A DNA stretch of 64,000 nt from Akkermansia muciniphila. GTDB lineage: Bacteria; Verrucomicrobiota; Verrucomicrobiia; Opitutales; Opitutaceae. Shown piece by piece: positions 1-8,365 of the stretch. Both the position numbers and the translations under genes were made by a program. The notes under the pieces were generated by a model that made no database searches, was not told the DNA's origin, and was given only the letters and a program-made list of their open reading frames with translations. The stretch's first letter is position 1, and every line of letters begins with the position of its first letter. The DNA is taken from the NCBI GenBank assembly GCA_945888375.1, contig CAMCZZ010000004.1, positions 112,499 through 176,498 of the forward strand, read 5' to 3'.

Positions 1-835
1 CGACGAGGAACTCGATGGTGCCGGCGTTTTGATACTGAGCGGCCTCGGCGGCACGGATGGCGGCCTTGCCCATCTCCCGGCGGAGGCTGGGGGTGAGGAA
101 GGGCGAGGGAGACTCCTCGATGAGTTTCTGGTGGCGGCGCTGCACGGAGCAGTCGCGCTCGCCAAGGTGGAGGGTCTTGCCGTGGCTGTCGGCGAGGATC
201 TGAAACTCGATGTGGCGGGGCTTCTCGATGTATTTCTCGAGGTAAACGGAGCCGTTGCCGAAGGCTTTCTCGGCCTCGTTGCGGGCCACGTTGAACTCCT
301 TGGCGAGGGAGACGTCGTTGTGGGCGATGCGCATGCCGCGACCGCCGCCGCCGGCCACGGCCTTGATGATGACGGGGTAGCCGATCTTGCGGGCGATCTT
401 GATGGCCTCGGTCTCGCTGGTCACGGGGCCGTCGGAGCCGGGGACGGTGGGGACCTTGGCCTTGCGCACGGTATCCTTGGCCACGGCCTTGTCGCCCATC
501 ATCTCGATGGACTTGGACTTGGGGCCGATGAACTTGATGTTACACGCCTCGCACTGGGCGGCGAACTTGGCGTTTTCGGAAAGGAAGCCGTAGCCGGGGT
601 GGATGGCATCGACGTCGGCGATCTCGGCGGCGGCGATGATGCGGTCGGCGCGCAGGTAGGAATCGGCGCCTTTGGGGCCACCGATGCAGATGGCCTCGTC
701 GGCGAGCTGCACGTGGAGCGACTGGGCATCGGCCTCGGAGTAAACCGCGAGGGTCTTGATGCCGAGCTCGCGGCAGGCGCGGACGATACGGAGAGCGATT
801 TCGCCGCGGTTGGCGATGAGGACCTTTTGGATCAC
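1..835 (-). CDS. accC: Biotin carboxylase subunit of acetyl-CoA carboxylase (N-terminal part)
   Basis: AccC carboxylates the biotin on AccB using ATP and bicarbonate, the first half-reaction of acetyl-CoA carboxylase in fatty-acid synthesis (cytosol). The minus-strand translation opens with the family signature [21 protein letters not shown], shows the [11 protein letters not shown] segment near residue 75-85 and the glycine-rich ATP-grasp loop [11 protein letters not shown] near residue 155-165. About 278 residues are visible; the family has about 450, and the rest lies beyond position 1. I chose a GTG start at 835 because it gives the usual N-terminus ([11 protein letters not shown]). No Shine-Dalgarno sequence precedes it. 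The gene lies 130 bases downstream of accB in the same direction, the common accBC arrangement. Identification is firm; only the 3' end is missing. Confidence 0.95.
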   Translation of the reverse strand, partial: MIQKVLIANRGEIALRIVRACRELGIKTLAVYSEADAQSLHVQLADEAICIGGPKGADSYLRADRIIAAAEIADVDAIHPGYGFLSENAKFAAQCEACNIKFIGPKSKSIEMMGDKAVAKDTVRKAKVPTVPGSDGPVTSETEAIKIARKIGYPVIIKAVAGGGGRGMRIAHNDVSLAKEFNVARNEAEKAFGNGSVYLEKYIEKPRHIEFQILADSHGKTLHLGERDCSVQRRHQKLIEESPSPFLTPSLRREMGKAAIRAAEAAQYQNAGTIEFLV

Positions 836-965
836 GGGAGGTAAAAATAAGTTAACCGCTAGAGCTCGCTAAAGGGCGCCCAACCAAGCTTTCGAAGCAC
901 TTCCGAAAGGTCGATGAGCAGCGTAATTTAGCGTTCTTTAGCGGTTTAGTGAAATCAGGGTGGGT

Positions 966-1442
966 TTAGCCTTGTTTGACCTTGAAGAGCTTCTGGCCGT
1001 ATTCGACCGGGGAGCCATTCTCGACGAGCACTTCGACCACGGTGCCTTTCACCTCGGACTGGATCTCGTTCATGATTTTCATGGCCTCGATGATGCAGAC
1101 CACGCTGGTCTCGGTGACCTTGGTGCCGGGCTCGGCAAAGGCTTTGGACTCGGGGGAGGCGGCCTTATAGAAGGTGCCGACCATGGGCGACTTCACGTAA
1201 ACAATGCCGGTCTCCTCGCCTGCGGGAGCGGCAGCCGGAGCGGGGGCGGGAGCTGCCTCCGCGACGGGCGCGCTCAACACCGGGAAAGGCGTCGCAGAAC
1301 CGTAGGACTGGGAACTGATGACCGGCGCGCCGGAAGCTCCGCGACGGATCTTTAACTTAAAGCCCTCCTCCTCGACCGCGAATTCGGTCAGGTCGGAGCG
1401 CTTCATGAGATCGATGACGAGTTTGATTTGTTTGAGGTCCAA
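966..1442 (-). CDS. accB: Biotin carboxyl carrier protein of acetyl-CoA carboxylase
   Basis: AccB carries the biotin that AccC carboxylates and the carboxyltransferase discharges onto acetyl-CoA. The C-terminal biotinyl domain is clear: a KSPMVGTFY strand and the EAMKIMNE motif with the biotin-accepting lysine at about residue 122. An Ala/Pro-rich linker separates it from a helical N-terminus of the type [21 protein letters not shown] start it at the TTG at 1442 because family members normally begin with this (M)DLKQIK block, giving 158 aa, close to E. coli AccB. The frame stays open to an ATG at 1538, which would add 32 residues that look unlike the family. Start is uncertain, identity is not. 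Likely co-transcribed with accC. Confidence 0.93.
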   Translation of the reverse strand: MDLKQIKLVIDLMKRSDLTEFAVEEEGFKLKIRRGASGAPVISSQSYGSATPFPVLSAPVAEAAPAPAPAAAPAGEETGIVYVKSPMVGTFYKAASPESKAFAEPGTKVTETSVVCIIEAMKIMNEIQSEVKGTVVEVLVENGSPVEYGQKLFKVKQG

Positions 1443-1808
1443 GGGAAGGGCCTGGGTTGTGGTGTGAATTAAAGGCTGACGGGGTTTAGACCGCTTCGCC
1501 AAGGTGACGTTCAATGATGCCCGTGCGCTTGAAGGCAAATCCCAATTTTCGCCCTGTTTTCACCCTAAAATTGGTAAAAACAGGCTGAAAAACGGGTAAA
1601 GAGTGCGGGATTTTGAGTTAACCAAGATCGCGAAATCCTCGCGCCGACACTCGCTCCACAGCCCCTTTAGCCATGAAAACGAGGGGGGCGCGCACTACCC
1701 GATGCGGCGGGCGACGAGGCGCTTGGGATGACCCAAATCGCGGCACCGCCGAGGAGATTTATGGCATTTACGTTACAGCGACGAGCCGTGGGGGACGGTG
1801 AAAGCCAG
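1443..1808. other. Intergenic region upstream of accB
   Basis: 366 bases between the accB start and the end of the oxidoreductase gene. It holds an AT-richer segment with interleaved inverted repeats (1542-1584) that presumably includes the accBC promoter or leader. The part from about 1620 to 1808 is GC-rich, with only a weak 5-bp hairpin around 1719-1733. I see no convincing gene, tRNA or strong terminator in it. Confidence 0.6.
1542..1584. repeat. Two interleaved inverted repeats upstream of accB
   Basis: CCAATTTT (1542-1549) is matched by AAAATTGG (1567-1574), and CCTGTTTT (1553-1560) by AAAACAGG (1577-1584). The arms alternate A-B-A'-B', so both helices together would form a pseudoknot in RNA, or the two could be mutually exclusive structures or protein sites. 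Position about 100-140 bases upstream of accB on the minus strand suggests a regulatory role. That role is inferred. Confidence 0.5.
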
Positions 1809-2894
1809 TCAAATCCGCACCGGACGGCCGGCGGCGGAGGACTCGAAACACGCGTCCAAAACGCGCTGCACTTCACTGCCTCGGGCAAAGTCCGGCTGTT
1901 CGGGCCGGCCGGTGCGGATGGCGGAAATGAAGCGGGTGTGGTTGTTGGGCGTGGGCTCGGCCCGGACCTCGCGCCAGGTCGCGGTGGCGGCATCGGCCCC
2001 GGCGCAAGCACGGTAGACGTCGGTGCCGAGGTCGGAATCAAAGGACAGGGCGCCAAGGGTGCCGTGGAGTTTCAGGGCGAGGCGGTTCGGATGGCCGGTG
2101 GCCCAGCGGGTCGTATGGATCGTGCCGAGGGCGCCGTTGGCGAACTCGACGTTCATGATGGCGCTATCGTTGGCATCCAGCTGGTATTCGCCGATGCGGT
2201 TGCGCGGAGCCTTGGGGAAAGTCTTGAGCTGGCAATAGACCTGCTTGATCGGTCCCGCCGGAAACGTCGCGAAATCAACAATATGCACACCCACGTCGCC
2301 CAAGACGCCCTTTGATCCATGGCCGGTCGAGAGCCGCCAGAGCCAGGCCGGCGTGGTCCGCCAATCGCCCCAAAGCGGAGCGGTCAACCAGGTTTGCAGG
2401 TAGCTGGCCTCGACATGCCGCAGCTCACCGAGTTCCCCCTGCCCCACCCTCACGGCCATGGCCTGAAGCGCGGACCAATCCCGGTAGGAGAAATTCACCA
2501 TCGCCACTGTGCCGGCTTTTTTGGCGGCAGCGACCATGCGGCGCGTCTCGGCGTGGTCGAGCCCGAGAGGTTTTTCGCAAAGCACATGTTTGCCGGCTTT
2601 TAACGCCTGAATAGAGAGCGCGGCGTGAAAGGAGTCGGGGGTCACATTCGAGACTGCGTCGCACGCGACCTCCCGCAGCAGCGTGCCGGCATCGGTATAA
2701 GCGCCGGTGGCCGGGATGCCGTGCCGCGCGCAAAAGTCCAAGACCCGCGCCCGGTCCACGTCGCAACCCGCGACGATCTCGACTCCGGGGCTCTGGCGGT
2801 AGAGCTCGACGTGACGGTTGGCCATGCCTCCGGTGCCAATGATGGCGACGCGCACGGGCTTGGGTTTGACGGAGGTTTTTTTAGCGGAGGCCAT
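1809..2894 (-). CDS. Gfo/Idh/MocA family NAD(P)-dependent oxidoreductase
   Basis: Predicted 361-aa dehydrogenase of the Gfo/Idh/MocA family, which oxidises or reduces sugars, inositols and related polyols. The N-terminal Rossmann fold has VRVAIIGTGGMANRHV around residue 16-31. The family EKPLG motif appears as HVLCEKPLGLDH, followed by a C-terminal alpha/beta domain containing GDVGVHIVDF. The start at 2894 (MASAKKT) removes 26 low-complexity residues of the longer open frame. A ThuA-like gene ends 37 bases upstream in the same direction. This pairing recurs in Verrucomicrobiota and Planctomycetes sugar-catabolic loci, so a role in carbohydrate breakdown is likely. The substrate cannot be read from the sequence. 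Confidence 0.9.
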   Translation of the reverse strand: MASAKKTSVKPKPVRVAIIGTGGMANRHVELYRQSPGVEIVAGCDVDRARVLDFCARHGIPATGAYTDAGTLLREVACDAVSNVTPDSFHAALSIQALKAGKHVLCEKPLGLDHAETRRMVAAAKKAGTVAMVNFSYRDWSALQAMAVRVGQGELGELRHVEASYLQTWLTAPLWGDWRTTPAWLWRLSTGHGSKGVLGDVGVHIVDFATFPAGPIKQVYCQLKTFPKAPRNRIGEYQLDANDSAIMNVEFANGALGTIHTTRWATGHPNRLALKLHGTLGALSFDSDLGTDVYRACAGADAATATWREVRAEPTPNNHTRFISAIRTGRPEQPDFARGSEVQRVLDACFESSAAGRPVRI

Positions 2895-2931
2895 GGGATA
2901 AGAGGGGGGCTGGGAATCGCCGCCGCCCGCT

Positions 2932-3708
2932 TTAACGGTGCCCCTCAGTCGGGCGGAGGGCAGCCTCGGCATCGGCCGGCAAAGGCTCCAGGGGCCTTGC
3001 GTTCAAACAGCTGTCGGCGATGCGCAGCCCAGAGTGCGCCCAACGCACGCCGTTGGCGATAACTTGTTGGACTTGAGGGTTATGATAAGTCGGGTAGGTC
3101 TCGTGCCCGGGACGGAAGTAGAAGATTTTCCCGTTGCCCCGCCGCCAGGTGGCACCGGAACGGAACACCTCCCCGCCGGTGAACCAGCTGATAAAGATCA
3201 ACTCGTCGGGGGTCGGGATGCCGAAGGGCTCGCCATACATCTCCTCGGCCGGCAGCTCGAAAAACGCGCCGAGCCCCCGGGCGATGGGGTGCGAGGGGCA
3301 CACCACCCAAAGGCGCTCCTTATCCGTCGCCTCGCGCCAGGTCAGTGAGCAGGTATCGCCCATGAGGCTTTTGAAGATCTTGGAGTAATGGCCGCTGTGC
3401 AGGACGATGAGGCCCATTCCCTCCAGCACGCGGGCGCGGACGCGCGCGACGATCTCGTCCGCCACCTCGTGGTGCGCCATGTGCCCCCACCAGACGAGCA
3501 CATCGGTCTGCTCCAGCACCTCCACGGTGAGACCATGCTCCGGCTCGTCGAGGGTGGCGGTGCGGACCACCAAATCAGCATGATGCCCCAGCGCATCGGC
3601 GATGGTGCGGTGCATGCCGGACGGGTAAAGCGCGGCGACCTTGGGGTTTTTCTTTTCGTGGCGAAACTCGCTCCAGACGGTCACGCGGATCAAGGGGGTG
3701 GGTGGCAT
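2932..3708 (-). CDS. ThuA-like (trehalose utilization) domain protein
   Basis: Predicted 258-aa protein of the ThuA family, which has a class I glutamine-amidotransferase-like fold. Rhizobial ThuA, with ThuB (a Gfo/Idh/MocA dehydrogenase), takes part in trehalose catabolism through 3-keto-trehalose. Family features are the start [13 protein letters not shown], the [14 protein letters not shown] strand near residue 70-83, [13 protein letters not shown], and the C-terminal [14 protein letters not shown] segment. The ATG at 3708 is chosen because it places the first strand at the usual distance. The adjacent downstream oxidoreductase fits a ThuA-ThuB-like pair, but trehalose as substrate is inference. 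No signal peptide is visible. Confidence 0.88.
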   Translation of the reverse strand: MPPTPLIRVTVWSEFRHEKKNPKVAALYPSGMHRTIADALGHHADLVVRTATLDEPEHGLTVEVLEQTDVLVWWGHMAHHEVADEIVARVRARVLEGMGLIVLHSGHYSKIFKSLMGDTCSLTWREATDKERLWVVCPSHPIARGLGAFFELPAEEMYGEPFGIPTPDELIFISWFTGGEVFRSGATWRRGNGKIFYFRPGHETYPTYHNPQVQQVIANGVRWAHSGLRIADSCLNARPLEPLPADAEAALRPTEGHR

Positions 3709-3946
3709 GGCGGGAATGAAGTCAGCGCAGGGCCGCGATTGGCTCCATCGCAAAATCGGCCGGGCCGCAACCGGGATCAATCCCGGGTAAAGGACGGTGC
3801 GAAACGGAGCAGGCGCAGCCCGGAGCCCTAGGCGGAGGGTGCGCCCGCAGGGCCAACACTACCCAGAGGGTTTTCGAGCCAGGGGCCCCACGGAAAGGGG
3901 CCGCCCAGTCGCCTCGAAGCGACCCGGGCAACGGAAGGCTCCCGGC

Positions 3947-4360
3947 TCAGGTATTCGCGTCCTCGCTCGCGGCGATCTGACGCTGGTTGGCCGGCAGATG
4001 GTGAGGCAGGACTAGATAGTAATTCATCAACCACCAACTGCGCGAGGACCGGTAGAATAAGATGGGAAACCCCACCGCACCCAACCCCGCGAGGATAACC
4101 GCCGGCCGGCCGGCCAGCAGGCCCGTCAGGTAGGCGATGAGGACCGGGACCAGAAAGCCGCACACGGTGACGCCGTAGTTTAGCGACATCGCGCCGAGAA
4201 AGCTGCCTTCATCGCGTTCGAACTTCAGCCCGCAATCGGCGCAGGCGGGCGCGATAGTGAAAAGCGAACCGGCTACAAAAAGCGTGGGCGCGCCGCAATT
4301 CGGGCAGCGGTGACTGAGGCCGCGCTGCAGGATGGCTCCGCGGGTGACGGTGAACTTCAT
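3947..4360 (-). CDS. DUF983 family membrane protein
   Basis: 137-aa small membrane protein. An N-terminal pair of CxxC knuckles (CPNCGAPTLF and CADCGLKF, residues ~18-45) could bind zinc. Two hydrophobic segments follow (around GVTVCGFLVPVLIAYLTG and VILAGLGAVGFPILFY). This combination is typical of DUF983 proteins, whose function is unknown. I start at the ATG at 4360. A longer open frame begins at 4435, but it overlaps the tsf terminator and the end of tsf. The gene lies just downstream of tsf in the same direction but is separated from it by a strong terminator, so it probably has its own weak promoter or depends on read-through. Confidence 0.85.
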   Translation of the reverse strand: MKFTVTRGAILQRGLSHRCPNCGAPTLFVAGSLFTIAPACADCGLKFERDEGSFLGAMSLNYGVTVCGFLVPVLIAYLTGLLAGRPAVILAGLGAVGFPILFYRSSRSWWLMNYYLVLPHHLPANQRQIAASEDANT

Positions 4361-4366
4361 GCGGCC

Positions 4367-4400
4367 ACAAAAAAGACGCTTCCCCGCGAAGGGAAGCGTC
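4367..4400 (-). terminator. Intrinsic terminator of the rpsB-tsf operon
   Basis: A perfect 10-bp stem (GACGCTTCCC with GGGAAGCGTC, 4375-4384 and 4391-4400) with a 6-base loop, followed on the minus strand by a run of six T. It starts 25 bases past the tsf stop codon. Confidence 0.9.
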
Positions 4401-4424
4401 CAGTGGGAAAAACCCGGGGCCGGC

Positions 4425-5021
4425 TTAGGCGCCAAGCTGATAACGGGTGAAGCGGCGGACGACGATGTTCTCGCCAGTCTTGGCGATCGTCTCGGTGACG
4501 ACCTCCTTCACGCTCTTCTCGGCTTGCTTCACGAAGGGCTGATCGAGGAGGCACACGGTGGCGTAGAATTTCTCCAGCTTGCCCTCGACGATCTTCTGCA
4601 CCGCGGCAGGCGGCTTGCCGACCACCTGGGCAGCGGCGATCTCGCGCTCCTTGGCCAGATCGGCCTCGGGCACTTCCTCGCGGGTCACGTAGAGGGGGCT
4701 CACAGCCGCGATGTGAAGGCAAAGATCCTTCACAAACTGGCGGAACTCCTCGTTGCGGCCCACGAAGTCGGTCTCGCAGTTGACCTCGATGAGGACGCCG
4801 ACTTTGCCGCCGACGTGGATGTAGCTCTCGACGACGCCTTCCTTGGCGGTGCGGTCGGCGCGCTTGGCGGCGGAGGCCGCGCCCTTTTTACGGAGGATGG
4901 TGACAGCCTCCTCGAAATTGCCATTGGTCTCAACCAAGGCGCGCTTGCAGTCCATCATGGCGGCGCCCGTCTGGGCGCGCAGGTCGTTGACCATGCTGGC
5001 GGTGATCGTGGTGGTGCTCAT
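4425..5021 (-). CDS. tsf: Translation elongation factor Ts
   Basis: EF-Ts regenerates EF-Tu-GTP by nucleotide exchange. The 198-aa product has the UBA-like N-terminus (VNDLRAQTGAAMMDCKRAL, residues ~11-29) and the EF-Tu-contacting signature ETDFVGRNEEFR near residue 82-93. It is the short form of EF-Ts, lacking most of the second core subdomain and coiled coil of the ~280-aa E. coli protein, like the short cyanobacterial and Thermus forms. It follows rpsB by 35 bases in the classic rpsB-tsf operon, with an intrinsic terminator just after it. Confidence 0.98.
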   Translation of the reverse strand: MSTTTITASMVNDLRAQTGAAMMDCKRALVETNGNFEEAVTILRKKGAASAAKRADRTAKEGVVESYIHVGGKVGVLIEVNCETDFVGRNEEFRQFVKDLCLHIAAVSPLYVTREEVPEADLAKEREIAAAQVVGKPPAAVQKIVEGKLEKFYATVCLLDQPFVKQAEKSVKEVVTETIAKTGENIVVRRFTRYQLGA

Positions 5022-5056
5022 GAATGAGTTGTTAAACGGGGATTAAGCGGGAAAAA

Positions 5057-5920
5057 TCAGGCCTTGGGAGCGGCGATCTTCTTGCGAGTAGCGGGTTTCT
5101 TGACCTCGACCGCGGGCTCGCCCTCAACGGCCGCAGGAGCAGCCTCGGTGGAGGGGGTGAGGTCGATACCGGTGGCAGCGGCCACGGCGACGGTGGCGGC
5201 CTTCAGATCAGGCTGGCCGCGCTGACCGCGACGGCTATCGCGCTGCGCCAAGCCGGACTGAATGGCGGCGACGATGGTCTCCACGATGATGCGGATGGAC
5301 TTCACGGCGTCGTCGTTGCCCGGGATGGGGTGCGAGAGCTGGGTGGGATCGGAGTTGGTATCGACCAGGCCGACACAGGGGATCTCGGAGCGCTTGGCCT
5401 CGGCGACGGCGATCTCCTCGTGGTTCGCATCGATCACGAACATGATGGAGGGAAGCTCGGGCATTTCGAGAATACCGGAGAAATTCTTGGTCATGCGGAC
5501 CATCTCGCGCTTGATGGAGGCCTCTTCTTTGGAAGACAGCTTGGCGAGCTCGCCGTTCTGCTCCTGCTGTTGGTATTTCTTAAACTTGGCGATGGACTTC
5601 TTGACCGTCGCGAAATTCGTCAAGGTGCCTCCGAGCCAACGATCCACGCAAAAAGGCATACCGGTGGAATTAGCCGCCTCGCGCATGATCTCGCGGGCTT
5701 GCTCCTTGGTGCCGACGAAGAGCACATTGCCGCCCGAGGCGACTTTATCTTCAACGAACGAGTAGGCCTTGGCGAGGAGCTCGTGGGTCTTGCCCAGATC
5801 GATGATGGTGATGCCTTGGCGATGGTCGAAGACATAGGGCTTGGAACGGGGGTTCCAGCGCTTGGTCTGATGGCCGAAATGGACGCCGGCATCGAGGAGG
5901 TCTTTAGCAGTGACTTGCAT
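5057..5920 (-). CDS. rpsB: 30S ribosomal protein S2
   Basis: 287-aa S2 with all family landmarks: DAGVHFGHQTKRWNP near residue 11-25, FVGTKEQARE, CVDRWLGGTLTNF and CVGLVDTNSDPTQLSHPIPGND split over residues ~185-206. The last ~50 residues form an Ala/Pro/Lys-rich tail (EPAVEVKKPATRKK) beyond the E. coli length, as in several Verrucomicrobiota. S2 binds the 30S head-body junction and recruits bS1. It is first gene of the rpsB-tsf operon, with a 5' leader carrying two hairpins. The ATG at 5920 is the only plausible start. Confidence 0.98.
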   Translation of the reverse strand: MQVTAKDLLDAGVHFGHQTKRWNPRSKPYVFDHRQGITIIDLGKTHELLAKAYSFVEDKVASGGNVLFVGTKEQAREIMREAANSTGMPFCVDRWLGGTLTNFATVKKSIAKFKKYQQQEQNGELAKLSSKEEASIKREMVRMTKNFSGILEMPELPSIMFVIDANHEEIAVAEAKRSEIPCVGLVDTNSDPTQLSHPIPGNDDAVKSIRIIVETIVAAIQSGLAQRDSRRGQRGQPDLKAATVAVAAATGIDLTPSTEAAPAAVEGEPAVEVKKPATRKKIAAPKA

Positions 5921-6040
5921 GGGAGGGATCTATGTATCGGTCGGAAACACAGGTCGGCCAAAGGGCCGCCTTGCGATCGTAGGATAAGGACGTGGGTTAT
6001 GGGTTAGGTTGGTTCTCTTCCGAAAGGAAAAGAGGATTGA
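5921..6040 (-). promoter_or_regulatory. rpsB leader with two hairpins
   Basis: On the minus strand the leader can form CGGCC-CTTT-GGCCG (5955-5968) and an 8-bp stem with one G-U pair, TCTTTTCC-TTTC-GGAAGAGA (6014-6033). rpsB leaders in other bacteria bind free S2 for feedback control. I cannot match these hairpins to a known class, so regulation is a guess. No clear -10/-35 pair was found. Confidence 0.3.
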
Positions 6041-6109
6041 GCACACGGAGCGGAAAAATCGGAGGCAAGCGCGTTCTCATGCTTTTTTAAAAAAACCTGG
6101 AAAAGGTCG

Positions 6110-6138
6110 TTGACAGAGCCAAAAGCCGGCGCACAGTC
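6110..6138 (+). promoter_or_regulatory. Probable sigma70 promoter of the tRNA gene
   Basis: A perfect -35 TTGACA (6110-6115) lies below an A/T-rich tract (6081-6095, T then A run) that could act as an UP element. The -10 is poor (CACAGT, 6132-6137, spacing 16). The distance to the tRNA 5' end (6154) suits a short 5' leader. Confidence 0.55.
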
Positions 6139-6153
6139 TGCCCCCTCACTTGT

Positions 6154-6230
<77 letters not shown>

Positions 6231-6234
6231 ATTT

Positions 6235-6264
6235 AGCCCTTCCCCTGCTCGGAAGGGCTTTTTT
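6235..6264 (+). terminator. Intrinsic terminator after the tRNA
   Basis: A 9-bp stem AGCCCTTCC/GGAAGGGCT (6235-6243 and 6251-6259) with a 7-base loop, followed by a T tract. It starts 5 bases after the tRNA CCA. Confidence 0.9.
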
Positions 6265-6364
6265 GTAAAAATTTACCAAAATCAAAGGAGTATCGGGCGA
6301 ACCATGCCCGGGGCCACGCATGCTCTTGTGGACAAGACCGGTCCGGCGCGCAATCTGACCGGCC

Positions 6365-7411
6365 ATGCAGCTGCACAAAACCTGGGCCGCCCCTCTCGAC
6401 GACTACGTGATCGACCTCGCCTGGTCGCCCGACGGCGTGCACCTCGCCGCCGCCTCCCAGGCCGGCCCCCTGCACCTCTTCGCCGGCCCCACGGGCGAAA
6501 ACCGGCGCGATCTGCCCGGCCATGCCGACGGCGCCAATTGCCTGGCCTTCGCCCCCGCCGCGCCCGGCGCCTCCTCCCCGCTGCTCGCCTCCGGCGGCCA
6601 GGACGGCGCGGTGAAACTTTGGGACGCCGCCGCCGGCCAGCACCTCGGCACCGCCGCCCTCGGCTCCGCCTGGATCGAACACCTCGCCTGGCGCCCCGCC
6701 GCCCCCGCCGGAAAGCCGCCCGCCCCCCCGCTCCTCGCCGCCGCCTCGGGTCGCGACCTCGTTTTCCTGCGCCCCGACGCGACCATCGCGCACCGTTTTA
6801 AGCCCGCCCCCAAGACCCTCTCCGCCCTCGCGTGGCATCCGCAGGGCGGCGCACTCGCCGCCGCCTACTTCGGCGGCGTCTGCCTCTGGGACGCCGACGA
6901 CCACCTCGCCCAGAAGGAATTTCCCTACGCCCAGGGCATCGCCACCCTCGCCTGGTCGCCGCCCGACGGCCGCTGGCTCGTCTCAGGCAACGCCGACCCC
7001 TCCGTCCACCTCTGGCTACCCGAGGAGGACCAGGAGTTCCACATGAGCGGCTACGAGACCAAAGTGCGCCAGATCAGCTTCAACCACACCGGGCAAAAAC
7101 TCGCCACCACCGGCGGCCAGGACGTCTGCGTGTGGGACTGCACCGGCGCCGGCCCCGAAGGCCGCGAACCCATCATGCTGCCCCACGACGCCCCGCTCGT
7201 CGCGGTCGCCTTCCAGCACCGCCACAACCTGCTCGCTGCGGCCAGCAAGGACGGCGTGCTCCAGCTCTGGAGCACGGAACGCCCCCAGCCGCTCCGCGCC
7301 ACCGTAAAAATGCCCGCGCCCGCCACCCGCCTCGCCTGGTCGCCCGACGACGCCCTCCTCGCGGTCGGCACCGAAAAAGGCATCGTCTACGTGCTCCGCG
7401 TCGAGCCCTGA
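6365..7411 (+). CDS. WD40 repeat protein (seven-blade propeller)
   Basis: 348-aa protein made almost wholly of WD40-like repeats: recurring LAWSPDG, KLWDA, VCLWDADD, VHLWLPEED, VCVWDCTG, LQLWSTER and LAWSPDD elements spaced about 45 residues apart, enough for one seven-bladed beta-propeller. There is no signal peptide or membrane segment, so it is probably a cytosolic scaffold or binding protein. Partner and role cannot be inferred. The ATG at 6365 gives a first blade directly. A second long open frame on the same strand is an artefact of high GC. It stands between the tRNA and a secreted-protein gene with no obvious functional partner. Confidence 0.88.
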   Translation: MQLHKTWAAPLDDYVIDLAWSPDGVHLAAASQAGPLHLFAGPTGENRRDLPGHADGANCLAFAPAAPGASSPLLASGGQDGAVKLWDAAAGQHLGTAALGSAWIEHLAWRPAAPAGKPPAPPLLAAASGRDLVFLRPDATIAHRFKPAPKTLSALAWHPQGGALAAAYFGGVCLWDADDHLAQKEFPYAQGIATLAWSPPDGRWLVSGNADPSVHLWLPEEDQEFHMSGYETKVRQISFNHTGQKLATTGGQDVCVWDCTGAGPEGREPIMLPHDAPLVAVAFQHRHNLLAAASKDGVLQLWSTERPQPLRATVKMPAPATRLAWSPDDALLAVGTEKGIVYVLRVEP

Positions 7412-7491
7412 CCCAATCGCCGGCAGCCACTCGCGATCCGACCCCGATTAACATTTCCCCGCCGCGCCCTCTCGGACAGGCTGGTGGCCCG

Positions 7492-8274
7492 ATGAACCCC
7501 TTCCCCGCCCTCCGCATCTCCAGCCTCGCCCTGCTCCTCGCCCTAGCGCCCGCCGCCCGCGCGGCCGACGATCTCCCGCAATTCCGCAGCGTCCTGATCG
7601 ACGGCCAGACCAACCTCTTTTCCCTCGCCGACGGCAGCGGCGCCGGCCGTTGGGTGAAACTTGGCGAGGCCTTTGACGGCTGGAAACTCGCCTCCTTCGA
7701 CCCCGTCACCCAGCGCCTCACCCTCACCCGCGACGGCGAGACCCGCGAACTCGGTCTGGCCGACGGCAGTCTGGCCAACGGCAGCACACCCGTTGCCGCC
7801 ACCGTGGCCGACGCCGACGCCCTGCTGGAAAAGATGCGCTTCGAGGAGATGATCGAAAAGGCCCTCACCACCCAACAGGAAGCCATGGCCGAATCCATGG
7901 GCCAGATGATGGGCAAACAAAAGATGTCCGACGCCGACCGCGCTCGAATGGCCGAATTTCAGCAACGCGCCATGAAGGTCATGATCGACGAGATGGACAT
8001 TCCCGGCATGCGCGCCGATGTCGCCAAAATCTACGCCGGCACCTTCTCCGCCGCCGAACTCAAGGCCCAGGCCGATTTCTACACCACCGCCGGCGGTCAG
8101 GCCATGATCGATAAACAGCCCGCCCTCCAGCAGCGCATAGCCGAGCTCATGATGCCCCGCATGATGGCCGCCATGCCCAAGATCCAAGCCATGGCCGCCG
8201 AATTCGCCCCGCCCCCCGCCCCGCCAAAGCCCGCCGCCACCCCGGCCATCGAGACGGTTACCGAGGCACACTGA
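7492..8274 (+). CDS. Secreted DUF2059-like protein
   Basis: 260-aa exported protein. The N-terminus is a signal peptide (hydrophobic core SSLALLLALAPA, cleavage probably after ARA near residue 24). Residues ~30-95 are a beta-rich segment of unknown type. Residues ~105-235 are helical and resemble DUF2059: EMIEKALTTQQ, Met-rich MGQMMGKQKM, then AKIYAGTFSAAELKAQADFY and a TTAGGQAMIDKQP segment. The tail is Pro/Ala-rich. Function is unknown. The ATG at 7492 follows directly after a region without coding signal and opens with the signal peptide. A longer frame beginning at 6832 is spurious because it overlaps the WD40 gene. Confidence 0.85.
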   Translation: MNPFPALRISSLALLLALAPAARAADDLPQFRSVLIDGQTNLFSLADGSGAGRWVKLGEAFDGWKLASFDPVTQRLTLTRDGETRELGLADGSLANGSTPVAATVADADALLEKMRFEEMIEKALTTQQEAMAESMGQMMGKQKMSDADRARMAEFQQRAMKVMIDEMDIPGMRADVAKIYAGTFSAAELKAQADFYTTAGGQAMIDKQPALQQRIAELMMPRMMAAMPKIQAMAAEFAPPPAPPKPAATPAIETVTEAH

Positions 8275-8335
8275 GCCGCAGGAAAAAGCCGCAGGAAAAA
8301 ACCACCGGAAATCGGCAAATCATTTGACCGGAGAT

Positions 8336-8354
8336 AAGACTGAGTCTCAGTCTT
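8336..8354. promoter_or_regulatory. Perfect 9-1-9 palindrome before the feo operon, candidate metal-regulator operator
   Basis: AAGACTGAGTCTCAGTCTT is a perfect inverted repeat of 9 bases around one central base, ending 11 bases before the first feoA start. The 9-1-9 geometry is that of a Fur box, and an iron-uptake operon is where one would sit, although the bases differ from the E. coli Fur consensus. Fur-family control is inference. Confidence 0.6.
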
Positions 8355-8365
8355 GAGCCTCTGCC

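Noticed and set aside
29..844. Long plus-strand open frame of 271 codons over the accC region
   Set aside because: It is the reverse-strand shadow of accC; its translation is low-complexity and the minus strand carries clear biotin carboxylase motifs.
3860..3910. GGCCCC/GGGGCC hairpin as terminator
   Set aside because: Six-base stem, no T run, and no gene ending next to it; probably chance in GC-rich DNA.
4400..4435. DUF983 start at 4435
   Set aside because: It would run through the tsf terminator and into tsf; the family-like N-terminus begins at 4360.
6832..8274. A 480-codon frame upstream of the DUF2059-like gene
   Set aside because: The first 220 codons overlap the WD40 gene in another frame and are Arg-rich; the actual gene starts at 7492 with a signal peptide.
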